The notes below the pieces were generated by a model. That model saw only the letters and a program-made list of their open reading frames with translations, had not been told where the DNA came from and searched no databases. Shown in pieces: positions 5,666 to 10,066 of a stretch of DNA of 10,066 bases. Each line of letters starts with the position of its first letter. The first letter of the stretch is position 1. Position numbers and translations under genes: made by a program. The stretch covers positions 1-10,066 of the forward strand of contig JAZUSJ010000251.1 of NCBI GenBank assembly GCA_045606685.1. Direction: 5' to 3'. This stretch comes from SVQP01 sp045606685 (GTDB taxonomy: Bacteria > Bacillota > Clostridia > Oscillospirales > CAG-272).

Positions 5666-8050
5666 TTACCTCGTTGCCTTTTTATAGCGGCGGAGTCTGA
5701 TCTTGCCCTTGGAGGCGTTCCAGAAAATGTTGGCGATGATGGGAGGCGCACCGTACTTGCGGTAAAGGAGATAGACAAGGCCTGCCACAAGTCCAAGTAC
5801 GGCAAGGATGGCAACCAAGATGATCACCCATTCGTAGAACTGCACGCCAAAGCTGCCGTAGGCCTCCACGCGGTCAAGCAGCAGCGCACAGCTGCCCTCT
5901 TCGGCAAGCTCGGGGACAAGGATCTGTACCGAAACGGTAATGGGATCGTCACCGTCCACAAGGGAGGTGAATTTGCTGACGTCAAAGTAAACGGTCTGCC
6001 AGGTATTGGGCGTGATCTCGGTCACTTCCTCGTAAACCACCTGTCCGCCGCCTGCGGAGAGCGTTTTACTGCCGTGCTTGACAAGGCGCAGCTTGATGCT
6101 CACGGGGGATTCGGTGTCGGCATCGGCACACATGGTCAGCGCCATGGCCTTGACGCCCTTGATGTCCGAGCCCTGCAGCGCGGTGTTGGAAATGCCCATG
6201 AATGCGCCGGGCTGGGTGCGATTGGCCTGTGCGTTCAGCACGGGCCAGCCAAGCGTGGCATCCTTGGCAAGCTCAAGGTAAGAAATGCTGTCGTCCGGGG
6301 AGAAGCTGCAGGTCGTGCCGTCAATGAAGGAGAAAAGCACCTGACCTTTGCCCGAGGGCTTTTCGGTAACGTCCTCGCCCGTGACGAACTGACGGGTGGC
6401 CGCCTTATTCTTTTGCGCGTCGTAAAGTGCGCTCCAGCCGGGGATCTTGGAATCCAAAGAGAGCGCACTCAGCTGCGAGACATCCTTGGTGTCAATGGTC
6501 ATGAACACGTTGTAAAGCATGCGACGCTCGGTCACGCGGCCATCCTTGTCGGTTGCCCAAAGCCCCGATCCCTTGATCAGGCTTTGCGCATCGGTGTGCG
6601 CGGTGTAGATCAGCGCATCCACATGCCCGTTTTCCAGAGCCTTGTAGTAAGCGTAGGCATAGGAGGCGGCCTGAATTTCCGCACTCTCGCCGGGTGCGAC
6701 CTCAAAATCGCTGATGATGGTGGAGCGGCGGTTGCCGTCGAAGTAGTGGTCGGGATCGGCGATCCAGCCGAAATCCGAGAAGTGTGCGGGGGAGAGCTTG
6801 AGTACGGTGGCATTCTCGTCCGACCAGGTGGGATCTGCATAGCCCTTGCCGTAGGAGTATGCGGAGATGGCTACGTCCCAATCAAAGTTGCCGCTGTACA
6901 TGGCCTCTAAGTGGAACTGATCTAAGAAGTAATAGGTGGTCCAGTCCGACTTGGAGGCAAGCGAAGTGTTATCGGCTAAGTTGTTGCTGACGGATACGTA
7001 AACGCGGCCGTTTGCATAGTGGGATTTGAGCGTGGAATGTGCCAGACGCACAAGTGCGTGGTAGCGGCCTACGTACTGTGCAAATTCCGCAGAGCCTGCG
7101 TTGTTGTTCTGCGTGGCCTCGTTGACGCTGCGGCCAATGATCAAAGCACCGCAAAAGCCGTGCGTGCCTGCGGGATTTGTGTAGCGGGCGGTGATGAAAT
7201 CCAAAAATCCCGCCATGAGCGAGGCACTCTTATCGTCATCCATCCAGATTGCGTAGGTGCGGCCTGCTTTGGCGGCAGCGCCCTCTGCATACAGGCAGGA
7301 AACAAGGCTGTTTGCCTTTTCGGGATCGGTGTGCATACGCAGGCGCAGGTAGACGATGCTGCCCTGTGCGGTGGCCTCGCTGACCTGCTTGTCCAGCTGC
7401 TCCAGCACGCCGCGGTCAAGGTAGTAGGTCTGTCCGTCGTATACGTAGGAGATCGCCTTGTCGGAATATCCGTCCAGGATCAGCACCGAAGGATCCAGCT
7501 CCACCACGGTATGCGCCACGCCAAGGTAAGCGGCATCCGAGGAGATCGAGGCGTGCAAGCCCTTGATCGAGGCGGCCTTTGGGAATTCGGCTGTATTCTC
7601 GGCCAGAACGGATACGTTGGATACGTACATGGGCGAGGTCAGCAGCACGTAAGAATTCAAGGTCTTGTTATACATGGCCACGGCAAAGGCGCAGTGCAGG
7701 CGGGAATGTGCCTGCAGATTGCCCTCGTCGTAAACGTCCAAGGTAAAGGAGGGCTTGGTGGAGAGCTTGCTTTCGGCCACCGGCTGCTTGCCGGAAAGGT
7801 CATCGGTCGTATCTCCCGGCTCCAAGGCCATCAGATAAAGCTTTTGGGTGTAAATGCCCGAATTTTTGAAGGCTTCCAGATCAGCCTCGGTCAAAACAGC
7901 CTTGACTGAGATCTCGGTGCCTTTTTTATTGAGCATCACCTCGGTCACCGTGCTTTCGGTGATCTCTTGCTTTTCACCGCAGGCAGCCAAAGCGCCCAGG
8001 CAAAGCAGAAGAAGCATCGCAAAGCAGAGTACGGATAATAATTTTTTCAT
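5666..8050 (-). CDS. Large DUF5722-like glycosidase-fold lipoprotein with C-terminal membrane segment
   Basis: A 794-aa exported protein. Residues 1-24 are a lipoprotein signal with lipobox LAAC (C24). The start is taken at 8050 because MKKLL begins the signal and GGAGGA (complement of 8055-8060) precedes it; the open frame extends to 8125 but runs over the racemase gene. Residues about 30-155 look like a beta-rich domain. Residues about 160-525 resemble DUF5722 as I remember it, a TIM-barrel glycosidase-like family: GFCGALIIGRSVN (298-310), ANGRVYVSVSNN (346-357), GNFDWDVAISAYSYG (387-401), RRSTIISDFEV (441-451), IQAASYAYAYYKALENGHVD (459-478). About 560-735 looks like a jelly-roll, possibly sugar-binding domain. 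A membrane segment at about 740-763 and a basic tail end the protein, so it may be anchored at both ends. The usual catalytic Glu positions seem replaced. It lies between alr (32-base gap) and the AraC gene (5-base gap). Confidence 0.78.
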   Translation of the reverse strand: MKKLLSVLCFAMLLLLCLGALAACGEKQEITESTVTEVMLNKKGTEISVKAVLTEADLEAFKNSGIYTQKLYLMALEPGDTTDDLSGKQPVAESKLSTKPSFTLDVYDEGNLQAHSRLHCAFAVAMYNKTLNSYVLLTSPMYVSNVSVLAENTAEFPKAASIKGLHASISSDAAYLGVAHTVVELDPSVLILDGYSDKAISYVYDGQTYYLDRGVLEQLDKQVSEATAQGSIVYLRLRMHTDPEKANSLVSCLYAEGAAAKAGRTYAIWMDDDKSASLMAGFLDFITARYTNPAGTHGFCGALIIGRSVNEATQNNNAGSAEFAQYVGRYHALVRLAHSTLKSHYANGRVYVSVSNNLADNTSLASKSDWTTYYFLDQFHLEAMYSGNFDWDVAISAYSYGKGYADPTWSDENATVLKLSPAHFSDFGWIADPDHYFDGNRRSTIISDFEVAPGESAEIQAASYAYAYYKALENGHVDALIYTAHTDAQSLIKGSGLWATDKDGRVTERRMLYNVFMTIDTKDVSQLSALSLDSKIPGWSALYDAQKNKAATRQFVTGEDVTEKPSGKGQVLFSFIDGTTCSFSPDDSISYLELAKDATLGWPVLNAQANRTQPGAFMGISNTALQGSDIKGVKAMALTMCADADTESPVSIKLRLVKHGSKTLSAGGGQVVYEEVTEITPNTWQTVYFDVSKFTSLVDGDDPITVSVQILVPELAEEGSCALLLDRVEAYGSFGVQFYEWVIILVAILAVLGLVAGLVYLLYRKYGAPPIIANIFWNASKGKIRLRRYKKATR

Positions 8051-8082
8051 AACGTCCTCCATAATCGGATTTTTTGAAAATT

Positions 8083-9300
8083 TTACGGATGATAAATTCT
8101 GGGAACGCGAGCGGTTACCAGGCAAGGGATCTCGTAAGCGATGGTGCCTGCGTGCTTGGCGAGCGAGGAAAGGGATTGCACGTCGTTACCGAACAGCGTG
8201 ACCGTGTCGCCTGTCTCGCAGGGCAGTCCCGTGACGTCGACCATGCAAAGATCCATGCAGATCCTGCCCACCATGGGTGCGGCAAAATCACCGTGCTTTG
8301 TATGTACCGTAACATGTGTGCCGGCATAGGCGCGCAGCCATCCGTCGGCATAGCCGGCTGAGAGCGTGGCAACCGTGCGGTCGTGATCTGCACGGCACAG
8401 CGCACCGTAGCCGATCGGCTCGCCTGCGGCAACCTGATGGATCTCAATGACGTGCGTTTGCAGCCGCATAACAGGGCGCAGACGCTCGGCAGGAAAAAGA
8501 TTGCACCGCGGATCTCTGTCAACCTCGGGCGGAATGGGGGGAGTTACGCCGAATAACAGCGCACCGACGCGCACGCCGTCGAGGTAGGTTTCGGGATATC
8601 GCATGCAGCCGGGGCTGTTGCAGGCGTGACATGCAGGGGGACATTTGCCTTTTTTCTCAAGCCCCTGCTTGATTGCCACAAAGCGCTTCCATTGCTCGGT
8701 GCAGAAGTTGCCGCAATCGGCATCCGAAAGGTGGGTGAAAAGGCCGCGGACGTCAAAGGCATCAAAGCAGTCCTGCAGCGCACAGATATCCTCCACGGTC
8801 TGCGCAGCCTGCTCGTCAGAGAACGCGGGATAGCCGATGCGGTGCATGCCTGTGTCCACCTTGACGTGGATGGCGAGTCTGACGCCTGCCGATTTTGCGG
8901 CTGCGTGCAATTCTCTTGCATAATCAGCCGAAAATACGGTTTGGATCAGCGCGTATTCATGCAAAAGAGCCGCGTATGTAGGATTGGTGTAGCCGAGAAT
9001 GAGAATTTCGGCCTGCTTGGCGTCAAGGTCTGCAATCGCGTGACGGATGGCAAGGCCTTCCTCTGCGCAGGCCACGGCAAAATGGCGGCAGCCGCAATCA
9101 AAGAGCGCACGGGCGCAGGCTTCAATGCCGTGTCCGTAAGCGTCCGCCTTGATCACGGCGATCGTGGGGGTGTTGGGGTTGTGAGCGTGTATGTAATCAC
9201 GCGAAACGAGGTAGTTATTGACCAGGGCGTCCAGGTCGATATGCGCCCACACACGGCGATTGTCGACGAATGCGGGCGGGATTTGATCTATTTGCTTCAC
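8083..9300 (-). CDS. alr: Alanine racemase, PLP-dependent
   Basis: A 405-aa fold-type III PLP enzyme that interconverts L- and D-alanine to supply D-Ala for peptidoglycan, in the cytoplasm. Seen: the PLP lysine in AVIKADAYGHG (K51), HVKVDTGMHRIG (145-156), the HACNSPG version of the usual HAANSAG segment (225-231), the catalytic tyrosine in EPIGYGA (Y298), LSAGYADG (313-320) and VGRICMD (344-350). It is somewhat longer than the usual 360-390 aa. The segment normally written RPGIALYG is VRVGALLFG here. The start is GTG at 9298-9300, set by AGGAGG (complement of 9309-9314) at 8 bases. It is the promoter-proximal gene of a probable operon with the lipoprotein, AraC and YitT genes. A related amino acid racemase with another substrate cannot be excluded, but alanine is most likely. 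Confidence 0.94.
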   Translation of the reverse strand: MKQIDQIPPAFVDNRRVWAHIDLDALVNNYLVSRDYIHAHNPNTPTIAVIKADAYGHGIEACARALFDCGCRHFAVACAEEGLAIRHAIADLDAKQAEILILGYTNPTYAALLHEYALIQTVFSADYARELHAAAKSAGVRLAIHVKVDTGMHRIGYPAFSDEQAAQTVEDICALQDCFDAFDVRGLFTHLSDADCGNFCTEQWKRFVAIKQGLEKKGKCPPACHACNSPGCMRYPETYLDGVRVGALLFGVTPPIPPEVDRDPRCNLFPAERLRPVMRLQTHVIEIHQVAAGEPIGYGALCRADHDRTVATLSAGYADGWLRAYAGTHVTVHTKHGDFAAPMVGRICMDLCMVDVTGLPCETGDTVTLFGNDVQSLSSLAKHAGTIAYEIPCLVTARVPRIYHP

Positions 9301-9308
9301 AGAGAATG

Positions 9309-9314
9309 CCTCCT
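9309..9314 (-). promoter_or_regulatory. Ribosome binding site that fixes the alr GTG start
   Basis: AGGAGG on the - strand stands exactly 8 bases before the GTG at 9300. No in-frame ATG lies near, and the protein from this GTG covers the full N-terminal part of the fold. Confidence 0.8.
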
Positions 9315-9330
9315 GTAGGTTTCTGCTTTT

Positions 9331-9359
9331 AGTATATCACAGCAAGACAAATATTGCAA
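9331..9359 (-). promoter_or_regulatory. Sigma-A-type promoter with extended -10, for the alr operon
   Basis: On the - strand: TTGCAA (complement of 9354-9359), a 17-base spacer, then TATACT (complement of 9331-9336) preceded by TG and one base, giving an extended -10. Transcription would start near 9324, leaving a short leader of about 24 bases, too short for a riboswitch. No clear operator palindrome was seen next to it. Confidence 0.75.
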
Positions 9360-9450
9360 CATGTCCAAGGGAAGATTTTTTGAAATTTTTGCAGGCGAGT
9401 TATGAAATGCGATCCCAATCGGGCGTTTAGCAGGTGACGGTGCGCCTTTC

Positions 9451-9489
9451 AAAAATAACCCCCAAGGATTTTTCCTGTCCTTGGGGGTT
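9451..9489 (-). terminator. Intrinsic terminator of ftsH
   Basis: A perfect 12-bp stem (9457-9468 with 9478-9489) has a CCCCC/GGGGG core and a 9-base loop. On the - strand it is followed by ATTTTTG (complement of 9450-9456). It starts 32 bases after the FtsH stop and separates ftsH from the alr operon promoter. Confidence 0.88.
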
Positions 9490-9521
9490 CTCTACATTAT
9501 TATATTCGGACTGTTGACAGC

Positions 9522-10066
9522 TTATACCCAGAAGGAGTTATCATCGTCCTTCTTGTCGTCCTTTTTGTCGTCTGGCTCGGGCTGTGCGTAGGGGAAGGGG
9601 TTTTCATTCTTCTTTTCCTCAGCCTCGCGACGTGCGCGCTCCTGCTCGGCCTGCTCCTTTTGCTCGTTGGCCTCACGGCTCTTGCGCTTCTTTTCTTCCA
9701 GAATCTGCTCAAGCTCCTGTACGGAGGGAGAGCCGGACATGGCAGCCTTGAACTGATCGCCGTCCATATTTTCATGATCGAGAAGGTACTGCGCAATGAA
9801 TTCCAGCTTATCCATATGCAAGGTCAGAATATCCAGCGCGCGCTTGTACTGCGCGTCCATGATCTGTCTGGTCTCGCGGTCAATGACGGCAGCCGTTTCC
9901 TCGGAGTATTCCTTGCCGGAGGAGAAATCTCTGCCAAGGAAGACCTCGGAGCTGGAGTGTGCCGAGCCGTAAAGCACGGTACCAAGCACCTCGGACATAC
10001 CGTAACGGGTGATCATGCTGCGAATGGTGGAGGTTGCGTGCTGAATGTCGCTGGATGCACCTGTGG
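9522..10066 (-). CDS. ftsH: ATP-dependent zinc metalloprotease FtsH, C-terminal part
   Basis: The C-terminal 181 residues of FtsH, the membrane-bound AAA+ protease that degrades damaged or unassembled membrane proteins and some short-lived regulators. The frame is open at the right window edge, so the membrane, AAA and HEXXH parts lie outside. Seen: TGASSDIQHATSTIRSMITR, where the Asp after GASS corresponds to the third zinc ligand of the M41 domain, then YGMSEVLGTVLYG, EVFLGRDFSSGKEYSEETAA and IDRETRQIMDAQYKRALDIL. The Met at 10014-10016 is internal, not a start. After the M41 helices comes a charged tail of about 60 residues rich in E, K and R, ending in a run of D and K (DDKKDDKKDD) and then NSFWV. 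Such tails vary widely between species and are usually disordered. A terminator follows. Confidence 0.95.
   Translation of the reverse strand, partial: TGASSDIQHATSTIRSMITRYGMSEVLGTVLYGSAHSSSEVFLGRDFSSGKEYSEETAAVIDRETRQIMDAQYKRALDILTLHMDKLEFIAQYLLDHENMDGDQFKAAMSGSPSVQELEQILEEKKRKSREANEQKEQAEQERARREAEEKKNENPFPYAQPEPDDKKDDKKDDDNSFWV

Noticed and set aside
5609..6910. 433-codon open frame on the + strand opposite the lipoprotein gene
   Set aside because: It starts inside the AraC gene and runs antisense to the lipoprotein. It has a His/Gly/Val-rich shadow composition and no domain; the - strand proteins have a signal peptide and family motifs.
7019..7909. 296-codon open frame on the + strand
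   Set aside because: Antisense to the same lipoprotein gene, with no plausible ribosome binding site or domain.
8051..8125. N-terminal extension of the lipoprotein to 8125
   Set aside because: It would add 25 residues before an ideal lipoprotein signal, overlap the racemase gene and ignore the GGAGGA site before the Met at 8050.
8626..9318. 230-codon open frame on the + strand
   Set aside because: Antisense to the alanine racemase, whose catalytic motifs are all intact on the - strand.
9360..9450. Possible small RNA or regulatory region between ftsH and alr
   Set aside because: Only a 3-bp stem (CCCAATCGGG) is visible and there is no promoter-terminator pair. It lies upstream of the alr promoter and downstream of the ftsH terminator.
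9522..10016. A separate 164-aa protein starting at Met 10016
   Set aside because: The frame continues upstream to the window edge with the conserved FtsH sequence TGASSDIQHATSTIRS, so the Met is internal.

Overview
The window looks like chromosomal DNA of a Clostridia-type Firmicute, probably an Oscillospirales or Ruminococcaceae-like gut lineage. This is inferred from YitT, an FtsH with a Firmicute-type M41 end, an XRE regulator with a long helical C-terminus, an MBOAT/DHHW acetylation pair, strong AGGAGG-type ribosome binding sites, TTG and GTG starts, and GC-rich palindromic intergenic repeats. No marker gene fixes the species.

Left block (1-1940, + strand): the 3' part of an MBOAT membrane O-acyltransferase, followed 12 bases later by a DHHW-family (AlgJ/AlgX-like) membrane-anchored acetyltransferase. 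Together they look like a machine that O-acetylates an extracellular or wall polysaccharide. A 13-bp hairpin closes the unit and faces a convergent XRE-family regulator (2061-3185, - strand) that has its own promoter.

Middle (3186-3904): 719 bases without a credible gene. They hold the XRE promoter, a terminator-like hairpin, and a composite inverted-repeat element of about 390 bp with 43-bp arms (41/43 matching), an inner perfect 20-bp inverted pair and two further hairpins. A degenerate relative of its left end lies at 1971-2068 and covers the regulator's stop codon, so related sequence in the same orientation borders the regulator on both sides.

Right block (3905-9300, - strand, transcribed right to left): a probable four-gene operon. 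It runs alanine racemase (GTG start), 32-base gap, large DUF5722-like lipoprotein, 5-base gap, AraC-family regulator, 8-base overlap, YitT membrane protein (TTG start), then a strong intrinsic terminator. A good sigma-A-type promoter lies before the racemase. The lipoprotein resembles a TIM-barrel glycosidase-like family but seems to lack the expected catalytic glutamates. The AraC protein has a cupin-type sensor half and may control this operon.

Right edge (9522-10066, - strand): the C-terminal end of FtsH with an unusually charged tail, followed by its own terminator.

The most unusual items are the composite inverted-repeat element with its relative flanking the regulator, and the glycosidase-like lipoprotein embedded in an alr-araC-yitT operon. 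No defence system, CRISPR array, tRNA, rRNA or transposase gene was seen.
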